This document shows, piece after piece, positions 39,023-49,656 of a DNA stretch of 64,000 nucleotides (within the stretch, counting starts at the first letter, position 1; every line of letters starts with the position of its first letter). A program made the position numbers and the translations under genes. The stretch is from Flammeovirgaceae bacterium (GTDB taxonomy: Bacteria > Bacteroidota > Bacteroidia > Cytophagales > Cyclobacteriaceae): positions 1 to 64,000 of the forward strand of contig JABMNK010000054.1 in the NCBI GenBank assembly GCA_013204595.1. Direction: 5' to 3'. The notes under the pieces are model-generated. The model was not told where the DNA came from, did no database searches, and saw nothing but the letters and a program-made list of their open reading frames with translations.

Positions 39023-40681
39023 ATGATCAAATCACTTTCTATTTTAAATTATGCATTAATTCAAGAACTTGAGCTCCTTCCAGCATCAAATCTCAATGTA
39101 ATTACAGGGGAAACTGGTGCGGGAAAATCCATCATGCTAGGAGCCATCGGATTATTAATGGGTAATAGAGCAGATGCCAAAGCACTTTGGGATGAAAGCA
39201 AAAAATGTCATATCGAAGGCGTTTTTTCAGTCGCTGATTACAACTTAGCTCATTTATTTGACGTCCATGATCTTGATTATCAAGAAGAAATAGTCATTCG
39301 ACGCGAAATAACTCCAAATGGTAAAAGCAGGGCTTTTATTAATGATACCCCGGTCACACTTGACGTGCTCAAGCTATTTGCACTTCATCTAATGGATATT
39401 CATTCTCAACATGAGTCCTTGCACCTAAGCAGCAATCAATACCAACTGAATGTATTGGATCAATTTTCATTAAACGCGCCAAAATTACAAGCCTATTTAA
39501 TAGGATATCGTGACTATCAAATGTCCCATAAAGAATACGATCGTTTGCTAAAGTTACAAGCCATATCTGATAAAGATCAAGATTATAATCGGTTCATTTT
39601 AACTGAATTAGAAGAGGCTAAACTAGAACTAATCAATGTCGATCAGATGGAACAAGATTTGATGATTCTGCAAAATACAGAAGAAATCAAATCAAAATTG
39701 GCACTCTCAGAACAATTACTAGACCAAACAGATTCCTCAATCATCGAGCAACTAGCACAGCTGCAATCAATCATAAAATCTTTAAAAAGTTTATCCCCAA
39801 ATTTCACCTCCTTAAACCAAAGGATAGAGAGTAATTTGATAGAATTAAAAGACATCACTAAGGAAATAAATAACCATCAGGGCCTTATTCAATTTAATCC
39901 TGAGCGAATGGAAGAACTAGGTGGTCAGCTCTCAACGATCTACAGATTACAGCAAAAGCATGGAATGAATTCCATTGAGAAATTGATTGAACTTAGGAAT
40001 CAATTATCGGAAAATCTAAAGTCACGTGACCAATTAAAAGGAAAAATCATAGCCGCTCTTGAGCAAAGAAATCGCAACTTAGAAAAAGTCATGAGACTCG
40101 GCCAGAGCCTCTCCAAAAGTAGGTTAGCCGCTGCCCGTCAGTTTGAAAAAGAAATCACTAAAATCATTCGTCAGATCGGTATTGAAAATGGACAAGTTAA
40201 TATCCAACTCGAAACAACTGAACCTAACTCAAATGGATTAGATGTTTGCCAGATACTTTTTTCAGCCAACAAGGGAATTGAACCAAAACCATTGAAAATA
40301 GTTGCTTCTGGTGGAGAGTTATCTCGCCTAATCTTTGCAATAAAATATTTGATTGCAGATAAAACAGCCTTACCTACCCTCATTTTTGACGAAATTGATA
40401 CTGGTGTTTCTGGCGAAATTGCCATAAAAATGATTAAAATGATGAAATCAATGGCACAGAATCATCAAGTTATTGCCATTAGTCATTTGCCACAATTCGC
40501 GGCAGGCGGTGATGCCCACTTCTTTGTGTATAAAGATCACCATGCCGCCAAATCCGTAACCAAAATCAAACAATTAAACCAAAAAGAGCGCATCGAAGCA
40601 ATTGCCAAAATGATCGCTGGGGATCAACCCACAGACAGCGCATTTAAAAGTGCATATGAATTGCTATCATTGCCTATTTAA
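39023..40681 (+). CDS. recN: DNA repair protein RecN
   Basis: NVITGETGAGKSIMLGAIGLLMG, DIHSQHESLHL, LIFDEIDTGVSGEIA, VIAISHLPQFAAGGDAHFFVYK. Confidence 0.95.
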   Translation: MIKSLSILNYALIQELELLPASNLNVITGETGAGKSIMLGAIGLLMGNRADAKALWDESKKCHIEGVFSVADYNLAHLFDVHDLDYQEEIVIRREITPNGKSRAFINDTPVTLDVLKLFALHLMDIHSQHESLHLSSNQYQLNVLDQFSLNAPKLQAYLIGYRDYQMSHKEYDRLLKLQAISDKDQDYNRFILTELEEAKLELINVDQMEQDLMILQNTEEIKSKLALSEQLLDQTDSSIIEQLAQLQSIIKSLKSLSPNFTSLNQRIESNLIELKDITKEINNHQGLIQFNPERMEELGGQLSTIYRLQQKHGMNSIEKLIELRNQLSENLKSRDQLKGKIIAALEQRNRNLEKVMRLGQSLSKSRLAAARQFEKEITKIIRQIGIENGQVNIQLETTEPNSNGLDVCQILFSANKGIEPKPLKIVASGGELSRLIFAIKYLIADKTALPTLIFDEIDTGVSGEIAIKMIKMMKSMAQNHQVIAISHLPQFAAGGDAHFFVYKDHHAAKSVTKIKQLNQKERIEAIAKMIAGDQPTDSAFKSAYELLSLPI

Positions 40682-40695
40682 ACGATAGATTTAAT

Positions 40696-40703
40696 TAATT
40701 TTG
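40696..40703 (+). promoter_or_regulatory. -7 box TAATTTTG upstream of fabI
   Basis: Exact match to TAnnTTTG, 19 nt before ATG 40723. Confidence 0.45.
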
Positions 40704-40722
40704 CCCCATAAATTAAAAAAAC

Positions 40723-41535
40723 ATGGCATATAATCTTTTAAAAGGAAAAAGAGGAATCATATTTGGTGCTCTTGACGAAAGTTCCATCGCATGGAAAGTA
40801 GCATTAAAAGCACATAAAGAAGGCGCAATATTTACGCTAAGTAATGCACCAATAGCCATGAGAATGGGGGAAATAAATAAATTGGGAGAAATATGTGGCG
40901 CTCAAATCATCCCTGCAGATGCCACCTCTTTAGAAGATCTAGAAACCTTAATTAGCCAGTCAGTAGAAATATTAGGTGGAAAATTGGATTTTGTCCTGCA
41001 CTCTATAGGCATGAGTCCTAATGTACGCAAGAAAAAATCTTATGGTGACCTCAACTATGACTGGTTTCAAAAGTCACTAGATGTATCGGCCCTTTCGTTC
41101 CATAAAGTCATGCAGGTTGGTGAAAAATTAGATGCTTTCAATGAGTGGGGTTCTATTTTAGCGTTATCCTATATCGCCGCACAAAGAACCTTCCCTGACT
41201 ACTCAGATATGGCACAAGCCAAAGCTGTCTTAGAGTCTATCGCAAGAAGCTATGGCTACCGTCTAGGACTTAACAAAAAGATACGGGTAAATACTATTTC
41301 TCAATCTCCAACCATGACTACAGCAGGTTCAGGAGTACCTGGATTTGATATTTTTTATGACTATGCAGATAAGATGTCGCCACTTGGCAATGCTTCAGCT
41401 GAAGCTTGCGCCGATTATTGTGTGACCTTATTTTCAGATCTTACAAGAATGGTCACCATGCAAAATCTTATGCACGACGGTGGGTTTTCTAGCTCAGGTA
41501 TTACGGATAAGATCGTGGAAGAATTGAGAAAGTGA
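40723..41535 (+). CDS. fabI: Enoyl-[acyl-carrier-protein] reductase FabI
   Basis: GIIFGALDESSIAWKVA, FVLHSIGMSP, QRTFPDYSDMAQAKAVLESIARSYGYRLG, RVNTISQSPTMTTAGSGVPG. Confidence 0.93.
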   Translation: MAYNLLKGKRGIIFGALDESSIAWKVALKAHKEGAIFTLSNAPIAMRMGEINKLGEICGAQIIPADATSLEDLETLISQSVEILGGKLDFVLHSIGMSPNVRKKKSYGDLNYDWFQKSLDVSALSFHKVMQVGEKLDAFNEWGSILALSYIAAQRTFPDYSDMAQAKAVLESIARSYGYRLGLNKKIRVNTISQSPTMTTAGSGVPGFDIFYDYADKMSPLGNASAEACADYCVTLFSDLTRMVTMQNLMHDGGFSSSGITDKIVEELRK

Positions 41536-41717
41536 GTCCACTCATCCGAAATAAGTAAGGTGGATTTTCGCTCCATAAAATAAACTTTTTATGTATGTTA
41601 AAATTCATGAATATTAAGGGAATTCACACAAATGATCATCCTAGTTTTAAAGTAACTTGAAAAGCAAGGCACTTTTTGTGAGTTATTATATATTTAAACC
41701 AGCATAAACTTAATCTG

Positions 41718-42524
41718 ATGGTTCTTTTTCCCAATGCCAAAATAAATCTTGGACTTCACATACTCGCTAAAAGACCTGATGGCTATCACGATCTAGAAAC
41801 TTGTATGTATCCCATTCCTTGGTATGATGTGCTGGAAATAGTGCCTGCTGCAAGCTTCTCTTTTGTCCAGACCGGACTTAATATTCCAAGTAATGACAAT
41901 AATATTTGTATTAGTGCTTATCATCTGATAAAAGAACGATATGACATAGCTCCCGTGAGCATCCACTTGCACAAAGTAATCCCAATGGGCGCCGGTCTTG
42001 GGGGCGGTTCAGCCGACGCGGCATTTACTTTGAAAATGCTTAATGAACTTTTTTCATTAAAACTAAATTCAGAACAGCTCAAAGAATATGCCGGCCAATT
42101 GGGAAGCGATTGTGCATTTTTTATTGATAACATGCCCGCAATTGCAACAAAAACCGGCACGGAACTTGAGCTATTTCCTTTGAACTTATCAAATCATTGC
42201 CTTGCTGTCATTTATCCTGAGGTTCATATTAGCACTGCGCAAGCTTACGCTGTCGTAACCCCCACGCCTACCCATCGCTCGTTGAAAGACATTTTATTTA
42301 ACCTGGATAATTGGCAATCACAACTTAAAAATGATTTCGAGCAATCAATTTTTACAAGCCACCCAGTACTCCGAATAATCAAAGAAGACCTTTATTCGCA
42401 AGGGGCTTTTTATGCAGCAATGAGCGGATCAGGGTCTGCGGTTTTCGGCCTCTTTGAGAAATCTATTCCCATGGATCATTTCAGCCAATACAACTGGATT
42501 CAGCAACCACTTATTATCAGATAA
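41718..42524 (+). CDS. ispE: 4-diphosphocytidyl-2-C-methyl-D-erythritol kinase
   Basis: FPNAKINLGLHILAKRPDGYHDLET, IPMGAGLGGGSADAAFTLKMLNELF, AAMSGSGSAVFGLF. Confidence 0.95.
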   Translation: MVLFPNAKINLGLHILAKRPDGYHDLETCMYPIPWYDVLEIVPAASFSFVQTGLNIPSNDNNICISAYHLIKERYDIAPVSIHLHKVIPMGAGLGGGSADAAFTLKMLNELFSLKLNSEQLKEYAGQLGSDCAFFIDNMPAIATKTGTELELFPLNLSNHCLAVIYPEVHISTAQAYAVVTPTPTHRSLKDILFNLDNWQSQLKNDFEQSIFTSHPVLRIIKEDLYSQGAFYAAMSGSGSAVFGLFEKSIPMDHFSQYNWIQQPLIIR

Positions 42525-43436
42525 TCATCTGAAAATATCAGTCTCTAGTGGTTTTCTTTTATATTTTTTGTTCAGCAATGGATAAATTAACACAGACAGT
42601 AATATCAGTCCTGTACCAATATAAAATCCAACACTCATCTGCTCTTGCTCTCCGAAAATAAGAAGCGCCAAAATAATGCCATAAATAGGTTCCAAGTTGA
42701 CCGTAAGATTCACGAAAAATGCAGAAAGTCTTTTCATTAACTTAATCGAATAAGACATGGCAAAAACAGTACAGATACTTGACAGAATGAATAACCAGAA
42801 CCAATTTTTAGTTCCGGGAAGTGCGAAAGACTTGTATGAAATAAAATAAAAATAAAAAAGCATCATGATACCCGCCAAAGCAGAAGCTGTTATCATTTCA
42901 TAAAAAGTGATCACAAAATGGTTGTTTTTTTTAGTCAGATCAGCATTGATTATTGAAAATAATGCAGCCAAAATAGCTGCGATCATGGCAAAAAGTAATC
43001 CCTTGAAATAGTCGATTTCCATATTAAAAACAATCAAAATACCTAATACGGCTATTAAACTTAGGAAAATTTCAAATCCTTGTATTTTTTTATCAAAGAA
43101 CATAGGTTCAATGATACTGGTCCAGAAGGAAGTAGTCGCCATACCCACTAAACACACAGAGGCAGTAGAAATTTTTGCCGACAGGAAGAAAAGAACCCAA
43201 TGAACTGACATTAGTAAGCCAACTATAATTGCTTTCAGCAAAGATACTCTGGAATCCAATCCAAAAGATAATCTGGATGAATAAATAACTAGCACCAACA
43301 AAAGGGCAGCCAAGCCCGTTCGGTAAAATACAATTTCTACAGGCATCAGGTCAATAAATAAACCTATTATCGCTGTAAAACCCCAAATAAGGATGATAAA
43401 GTGCAGAAATATAATGTCCTTGGTATTTTGAGTCAT
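42525..43436 (-). CDS. EamA/DMT family transporter
   Basis: Start reassigned to MTQNTKDIIFLHFIILIWGFTAIIG; ten TM pattern; VNLEPIYGIILALLIFGEQEQMS. Confidence 0.88.
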   Translation of the reverse strand: MTQNTKDIIFLHFIILIWGFTAIIGLFIDLMPVEIVFYRTGLAALLLVLVIYSSRLSFGLDSRVSLLKAIIVGLLMSVHWVLFFLSAKISTASVCLVGMATTSFWTSIIEPMFFDKKIQGFEIFLSLIAVLGILIVFNMEIDYFKGLLFAMIAAILAALFSIINADLTKKNNHFVITFYEMITASALAGIMMLFYFYFISYKSFALPGTKNWFWLFILSSICTVFAMSYSIKLMKRLSAFFVNLTVNLEPIYGIILALLIFGEQEQMSVGFYIGTGLILLSVLIYPLLNKKYKRKPLETDIFR

Positions 43437-44509
43437 CTTGGTACTGTCCGATAAAGAAAAACACTTACTATTGAAAAAATAATATTGGGCAGCCAAACAG
43501 CCAACAATGGATTGTTAAACGTATTCGCCTCAGCCAACGCACGTGAAAGAATAAATGCGATCACGAATACAAATGCGATCATGAATCCTAAAGCAATTTG
43601 AAAACCTGATCCCCGACGCGATTTTTTTGATGAGACTATAATACCAATGAACGTCAGAATAATGACCGAAAAAGGGGACATAAACCTGATGTATTTTTCA
43701 ATCTTGTAAATATCTACGTCCGCTGATCCGCGTAAGGTTTGTTGATCAATATGATGATTCAATTCAGTCATAGTAAGGGTTTCCCAAAGTTTTTCCTGGT
43801 TTCCAAAATCCTCTGGTGAGAGGTACAATACAGTATCCAAAGCATCGCCACTTGAAATGATTTCATTAGAACCTTCCAAAACACGTCGCTCCCATCGACC
43901 CAGACGCCATAGATGATTGGCCGTATCCCATTTAATTGTACGCGCTGTCAATTTTTCAAGTAGCAGCCCTTCCTCTATCTTTTCAAGTGTCACATTATAT
44001 CCTACATCTCCTTGATTATTGTACCGATCCATATAAACGTAAAGATTTGGTGCAACTCTCAGGTGAATGTTTCGATCATTAAAATAAAAAGCCTTCTTGA
44101 TATACTGAAGCTCGAAGGATACGCGATACTTATTAGCCTCTGGAATCACGTAAGAATTGGCAATAAAGCTTAATGAGCCGATAAACGAGGCCCCGATAAA
44201 AAAAGGAACCATAAATCTCATAAAACTTACCCCACTAGACAAAATAGCAATAATTTCAGTTTTTGCGGCCATTTTGGTTGTAACTAATACCGTAGAAATA
44301 AAAACGATAATTGGTGTTAACAAACTTGCCATGTAGGGCATGAAGGCTAGGTAATAATCAGTTATCTCTTTGACCGAGACCTCATTTTTCATGAAATTAT
44401 CATTCTTTTCAGTAAAGTCAATAATGACGATGATCATGATCAAAACAAACAACACAAAAACAAATGTGCTTAAAAACTTTTTGAGGATGTACCAATCAAG
44501 TTTCTTCAT
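43433..44509 (-). CDS. LptF/LptG family LPS export permease
   Basis: MKKLDWYILKKFLSTFVFVLFVLIMIIVIIDFTEK; AFMPYMASLLTPIIVFISTVLVTTKMAAKTEIIAILSSGVSFMRFMVPF. Confidence 0.9.
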   Translation of the reverse strand: MKKLDWYILKKFLSTFVFVLFVLIMIIVIIDFTEKNDNFMKNEVSVKEITDYYLAFMPYMASLLTPIIVFISTVLVTTKMAAKTEIIAILSSGVSFMRFMVPFFIGASFIGSLSFIANSYVIPEANKYRVSFELQYIKKAFYFNDRNIHLRVAPNLYVYMDRYNNQGDVGYNVTLEKIEEGLLLEKLTARTIKWDTANHLWRLGRWERRVLEGSNEIISSGDALDTVLYLSPEDFGNQEKLWETLTMTELNHHIDQQTLRGSADVDIYKIEKYIRFMSPFSVIILTFIGIIVSSKKSRRGSGFQIALGFMIAFVFVIAFILSRALAEANTFNNPLLAVWLPNIIFSIVSVFLYRTVPR

Positions 44510-44522
44510 TAATCCTATCTGA

Positions 44523-45653
44523 CTATAATCGATTACCCAACTTTTGAACCATTTGATCTTTCCACAAAGCAAAATCACCCTGAATAATTTGTTCTCTCGC
44601 CGTCTTAACGAGCCACAAATAAAAACTGAGATTATGAATACTGGCTATTTGCGCACCCAGTATTTCGTTGCTGATAATCAGGTGCCTCAAATAAGCTTTG
44701 GAATAAGCAGTATCAACATAGCCAGCCAAATTGACATCAATAGGCGTGAAATCATTCTTCCATTTTTCATTGCGTATATTGATGATCCCCTCCGAGGTGA
44801 ATAACATCCCATTTCGCGCATTTCGCGTGGGCATAACACAATCAAACATGTCTACACCCAAAGCTATACATTCCAAAATATTTATGGGGGTTCCAACCCC
44901 CATGAGATAGCGCGGCTTTTCTTTAGGTAAAATACTGCATACTAGCGCCGTACTTTTATACATCATTTCAGCTGGCTCACCTACGGACAGTCCACCAATG
45001 GCATTACCTACTTGATTTTGACCTGCGACAAATTCGGCAGATTCCCTTCTCAAGTCATGATAGGTGCTGCCCTGAACAATTGGAAAAAAGGCCTGATCAA
45101 AACCATATAACGGCTCCGTTTCTTCAAAACGGCTGATGCATCGTTTGAGCCATCTATGTGTCATGTGCATTGAGTCATGTGCATATTCTCTCGTACATGG
45201 ATAGGGCGTACACTCATCAAATGCCATAACAATATCGGCCCCTATACTGCGCTGAATGTCAATCACACGCTCTGGAGAAAAATCATGATAAGAACCATCA
45301 ATGTGGGATTGGAATTTCACTCCTGCCTCTTTTATTTTTCTATTGGCACCCAAGGAATAAACCTGATAGCCCCCACTATCTGTTAAAATAGGTCCTCGCC
45401 AACCTATAAATTTGTGTAATCCTCCTACTTGCTCAATGACATCTAAGCCTGGTCTTAAATACAAATGGTAGGTATTTCCTAGAATAATTTGTGCCTTGAC
45501 ATCCTCCGTAAGCTCCCGCTGCTGAACTGCTTTGACAGTTCCAGCGGTGCCTACTGGCATGAAAATAGGCGTTTCGATGACCCCATGTGCCGTTATGAGT
45601 TGACCTGCCCTAGCCTCACTCTTTTTATCGGTATTTAATAGCTCAAAATTCAT
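44523..45653 (-). CDS. tgt: tRNA guanosine(34) transglycosylase
   Basis: TPIFMPVGTAGTVKAV, ILGNTYHLYLRPG, ILTDSGGYQVYSLG, DIVMAFDECTPYP, GGLSVGEP, DMFDCVMPTRNARNG. Confidence 0.96.
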   Translation of the reverse strand: MNFELLNTDKKSEARAGQLITAHGVIETPIFMPVGTAGTVKAVQQRELTEDVKAQIILGNTYHLYLRPGLDVIEQVGGLHKFIGWRGPILTDSGGYQVYSLGANRKIKEAGVKFQSHIDGSYHDFSPERVIDIQRSIGADIVMAFDECTPYPCTREYAHDSMHMTHRWLKRCISRFEETEPLYGFDQAFFPIVQGSTYHDLRRESAEFVAGQNQVGNAIGGLSVGEPAEMMYKSTALVCSILPKEKPRYLMGVGTPINILECIALGVDMFDCVMPTRNARNGMLFTSEGIINIRNEKWKNDFTPIDVNLAGYVDTAYSKAYLRHLIISNEILGAQIASIHNLSFYLWLVKTAREQIIQGDFALWKDQMVQKLGNRL

Positions 45654-45846
45654 AAATAATACAAAAATACCCTTTTGATTGATCAATATTGAACTAATTT
45701 CACCCTGTAAAACTTAAAATTTCTTCGTTTTTAAAAATAAAAGCAATAGCGCCTTATAATTCTATTATAAAAACGACATTAAATCACATTATTCTTGCGA
45801 AAAGAAGGTCTTTATAATATGAATTAAAAACCAATAAAAGAATCTA

Positions 45847-46455
45847 ATGGATGCAAATAGACAATTTTCAGAAAAAGCACTACAAGATTTCAAATTGGTC
45901 AATCAAGCCATTAACGAAGGGGACGAATGGGCATTTGCAGAATTAATGTCCCGATATAAAAAATCGGTCTATTTTATGATTTTAAAAATGGTCCGAAATG
46001 TTGATGATGCCGAAGACCTTACTATTGAGGCTTTTGCCAAAGCCTTTAAAAATTTAGGACGCTTTAAGCAAGACTACACCTTCACCACTTGGCTATTTAG
46101 AATTGCCACGAATAATGCTATTGACTTTCTTCGAAAGAAAAAACTTGACACATTCAGTATTAACACATCCTATTCCAATGAGGATGGCACTACTTTAAAC
46201 ATAGATATAGAAGATCAAAACCTGACCCCTATAGAATCTACGATTCATGCTGAAGAGATTGAATTTGTCCATTTACTGGTCACTAAACTACCTTCAAAAT
46301 ACCAACGAATAGTAAAACTTCGATACTTCGAGGAGCTATCTTACAAAGAAATCGCCATAAAACTAGACACCCCACTAGGCACTATCAAAGCACAATTGCA
46401 CCGTGCTCGCGAACTCATGCAAACCCTTTTCAAAGATAAAAAACAACATATTTAA
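45847..46455 (+). CDS. Sigma-70 family (ECF-type) RNA polymerase sigma factor
   Basis: RNVDDAEDLTIEAFAKAFKNLGRFKQDYTFTTWLFRIATNNAIDFLRKKK; YFEELSYKEIAIKLDTPLGTIKAQLHRARELM. Confidence 0.93.
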   Translation: MDANRQFSEKALQDFKLVNQAINEGDEWAFAELMSRYKKSVYFMILKMVRNVDDAEDLTIEAFAKAFKNLGRFKQDYTFTTWLFRIATNNAIDFLRKKKLDTFSINTSYSNEDGTTLNIDIEDQNLTPIESTIHAEEIEFVHLLVTKLPSKYQRIVKLRYFEELSYKEIAIKLDTPLGTIKAQLHRARELMQTLFKDKKQHI

Positions 46456-46456
46456 T

Positions 46457-47083
46457 TTGAGCGCTTCCCTAATCAAAGCTTATTTTCCTGAACTCACTGA
46501 CGTTCAGCAAACACAATTCACCAAGTTGCAAGAACTATATGAATTCTGGAACCAACAGGTAAATTTAATTTCCAGGAAAGATATTCAAGAGCTGTATATA
46601 AGGCATGTCTTACATAGCTTGGCGATCGCCAAGTTTGCCCGTTTCCAACCTAATTCAACCATTTTAGATGTCGGAACGGGCGGTGGATTTCCCGGAATTC
46701 CCCTAGCCCTATTTTTTCCAGAATCAAGGTTTTATTTGGTTGATGCCATTGGTAAAAAAGTGAAGGTGGTTAATGAAATAATCATAGCACTAGATCTGAA
46801 AAATGTCACTGCCAAACACGAACGCGCAGAAAACATAAAAGAACAATTTGATTTCATCGTCACCCGTGCGGTGGCGCCAGCACGTCAGATTTGGTTATGG
46901 ACGCACCAACGGATCAAGGAACATTCAAAATATGAATTGTCTAATGGCATTATCGCCCTCAAAGGGGGTGATTTGAGGTCTGAAATGCGAGAACTAAATA
47001 GATCCTATCAAGAAAGGTCAATTGCTGATTATTTTAGCGAACCTTTTTTTGAAACTAAAAAAATCATATATATCTCAAAATGA
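46457..47083 (+). CDS. rsmG: 16S rRNA (guanine(527)-N(7))-methyltransferase RsmG
   Basis: Likely TTG start 1 nt after the sigma factor stop; NLISRKDIQELYIRHVLHSLAIAKF, ILDVGTGGGFPGIPLALFFP, VTRAVAPARQIWLW. Confidence 0.92.
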   Translation: MSASLIKAYFPELTDVQQTQFTKLQELYEFWNQQVNLISRKDIQELYIRHVLHSLAIAKFARFQPNSTILDVGTGGGFPGIPLALFFPESRFYLVDAIGKKVKVVNEIIIALDLKNVTAKHERAENIKEQFDFIVTRAVAPARQIWLWTHQRIKEHSKYELSNGIIALKGGDLRSEMRELNRSYQERSIADYFSEPFFETKKIIYISK

Positions 47084-48486
47084 CACCTGAAGAATTTAGA
47101 ACAAATGGACATAAAGTAATTGACTGGGTTGCAGATTATCTTGAAAATATCGAACAATACCCGGTAAAATCGCAAGTAAAACCAGGAGATATTTCAGCGA
47201 CAATAGCAGACCATCCTCCTGAAATAGGAGAACCTTTTGAAGAGTTACTTCTAGATGTTCAGCAAAAAATTTTACCCGGAATTACCCATTGGCAACATCC
47301 AAACTTTCATGCCTATTTCAACGCAAATAATAGTCATGCTTCTATTTTGGCCGAATTGATTACCGCTGCCATTGGTGCCCAATGCATGATTTGGGAGACT
47401 TCCCCTGCGGCTGCAGAATTAGAAGAAAAAATGATGAATTGGCTCAAAGAGTTGACGGGATTACCGGCTGATTGGCATGGCGTAATTCAAGATACAGCTA
47501 GCACCGGAACGCTCGTCTCTATCCTCACTGCAAGAGAGAAAGCCACTCATTTCAATGTCAATAATCATGGATTCTCAAATGAAAAACTAAGGGTCTATTG
47601 CTCTGCCCAGACCCACAGCTCGATTGACAAAGCCATTAAGATTTCTGGAATAGGTCTAACCAATTTGGTCAAAATACCTGTAGATCAGCAACTAGCGATG
47701 GTCCCCCATCTACTCGAAAAGGCAATTCAAGATGACCTCTCTTCGGGATTCATACCATGTTGCATTGTCACTACTTTGGGAACAACCAGTACAACTGCCA
47801 TGGATCCTCTAGATGAGATTTCTGATATCGCACTAAAATATGGCATATGGCATCATGTTGATGCCGCATATGCTGGAACGGCATTCATCTTACCCGAATA
47901 TAGACATTTCATAAAAGGAATCGAAAAGGCCGACACGTACCTGTTTAATCCACACAAATGGATGTTTACCAACTTTGACTGCACAGCCTATTATGTAAAA
48001 GACAAAGAAGCACTTATACAAACCTTTGAAATTTTACCTGAATATTTAAAAACTGGGACTCGCGGCAAAGTCAATGATTATCGCGATTGGGGCATCCAAT
48101 TGGGTCGTCGATTTCGAGCATTAAAACTTTGGTTTGTCATACGTGAATATGGCGCTTCAGGAATTCGTACCAGCATCAAAGAACATATCGAGCTAGCCAA
48201 ATGGTTGGAGTATAAAGTTATCGAACATCCCGATTTTGAAATGGTAGCAGATCGGACCCTTAGTCTGGTGGTATTTAGATATTGTAAAGAAATCGATGAC
48301 ACCAAAAATGATGCTATAAACGAAGCTATTTTAGCAAAAATAAATAAGTCCGGCAAGGCTTATATTACCCATACCAAAGTAAATAATCGTTACGTTCTTA
48401 GAGTAGTGACCGGTCAAACCAATGTAAAAATCCAACATATAGAAAAACTATGGGCCATGATTCAGGAATCATCAAAATCGATATAA
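47080..48486 (+). CDS. PLP-dependent (aromatic-L-amino-acid type) decarboxylase
   Basis: ITHWQHPNFHAYF, DTASTGTLVSILTAREKA, CIVTTLGTTSTTAMDPLDEI, WHHVDAAYAGTAFILPEYRH, FNPHKWMFTNFDC. Confidence 0.93.
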   Translation: MTPEEFRTNGHKVIDWVADYLENIEQYPVKSQVKPGDISATIADHPPEIGEPFEELLLDVQQKILPGITHWQHPNFHAYFNANNSHASILAELITAAIGAQCMIWETSPAAAELEEKMMNWLKELTGLPADWHGVIQDTASTGTLVSILTAREKATHFNVNNHGFSNEKLRVYCSAQTHSSIDKAIKISGIGLTNLVKIPVDQQLAMVPHLLEKAIQDDLSSGFIPCCIVTTLGTTSTTAMDPLDEISDIALKYGIWHHVDAAYAGTAFILPEYRHFIKGIEKADTYLFNPHKWMFTNFDCTAYYVKDKEALIQTFEILPEYLKTGTRGKVNDYRDWGIQLGRRFRALKLWFVIREYGASGIRTSIKEHIELAKWLEYKVIEHPDFEMVADRTLSLVVFRYCKEIDDTKNDAINEAILAKINKSGKAYITHTKVNNRYVLRVVTGQTNVKIQHIEKLWAMIQESSKSI

Positions 48487-48497
48487 TTCATTAGTCT

Positions 48498-49190
48498 ATG
48501 CCCAAACTTGTCGTACTCACTGGTGCGGGAATCAGCGCCGAAAGTGGGCTAAAAACATTCAGGGATTCCAATGGACTATGGGAAGGCTATGACGTGAGCG
48601 CTGTGGCTACTCCCGAGGGTTGGTCAAAGAACACGGCGCTCGTATTAGACTTTTACAACCAAAGAAGAAAACAAGCCCTTAAGGCAGTCCCAAATCAAGG
48701 GCATTTGGAACTTGTCAAGTTACAATCAGATCATGAAGTCGTCATCCTCACCCAAAATGTAGATAATCTTCATGAACGAGCTGGTAGTCATAGGGTAATT
48801 CACCTACATGGCTCTTTGTTCAAATCACGAAGTACCAAAAATCCAAAATTGATCTATAATATCACTGGAGACGAACTAAATATAGGAGATCATTGCCCGC
48901 TTGATAGTCAACTTCGACCTGATATTGTGTGGTTTGGAGAGGAAGTTCCTTTGATCGATCAAGCTATTATTGAAGTCAAAACAGCTGACGTATTCCTGAT
49001 TATTGGGACTTCTTTACAAGTATATCCAGCAGCCAGTCTCATTCACTTTGTAAGCCCGGACATCCCTAAAATCATTGTTGACCTCAATATCCCTACTATA
49101 TCACGGCAACCAAACCTTTATTTTTTTGAAGAATCTGCCACCATCGGCGTTGTCAAAGCAGCTCAATTATTGAGTAGGCTCATTAATTGA
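48498..49190 (+). CDS. cobB: SIR2-family NAD-dependent protein deacylase
   Basis: LVVLTGAGISAESGLKTFRDSNGLWEGYD, LTQNVDNLHERAGS, HLHGSLF, RPDIVWFGEEVP. Confidence 0.92.
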   Translation: MPKLVVLTGAGISAESGLKTFRDSNGLWEGYDVSAVATPEGWSKNTALVLDFYNQRRKQALKAVPNQGHLELVKLQSDHEVVILTQNVDNLHERAGSHRVIHLHGSLFKSRSTKNPKLIYNITGDELNIGDHCPLDSQLRPDIVWFGEEVPLIDQAIIEVKTADVFLIIGTSLQVYPAASLIHFVSPDIPKIIVDLNIPTISRQPNLYFFEESATIGVVKAAQLLSRLIN

Positions 49191-49310
49191 GCTTTGAAAG
49201 GTGATATTTAAATATAAATACCTCATTCCCTCCCTGAAAAACTTCATCAATTGGGTTGAAATATTTTTTAATAGCCAAATTTCAAAAAAAAAGTTAAAAA
49301 AAATACATTG

Positions 49311-49326
49311 TGTAACATTTGTTACA
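49311..49326. promoter_or_regulatory. Operator-like palindrome TGTAACA-TT-TGTTACA
   Basis: Perfect 7-bp inverted arms with 2-nt spacer in the cobB-mscS intergenic region. Confidence 0.35.
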
Positions 49327-49656
49327 TATCATCTGTAAAATCTTCATTTACTTACTGCGATTTATGGTTGGTAAGGGGTTCTTTAAAGTTTCATGCTTTG
49401 GGAACCCTTTTTTATTTCCTAACCATTTGGGGTAAAAAAGTCTTGTTACCTTCCTTGATTAATTGGCTAAAGGCAACCGTAAACATTAATAGTTGTCAAC
49501 TTTTTAGCGTCAAATTCAAACTTCTTGACCTCAAAAAATTGAACCCTTAAAATAGAAAATGAGAAGCGTGTCCGTTGGGCTAATAATTATACCCCACATT
49601 ATTTAACTTCGCAGCTAAAATAATTCTTACCTTTCTGCAATTTTAAAATTAATTCA

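Noticed and set aside
49308-49550. 80-aa ORF downstream of cobB
   Set aside because: TTG start, no motif, overlaps a palindrome and AT-rich intergenic DNA.
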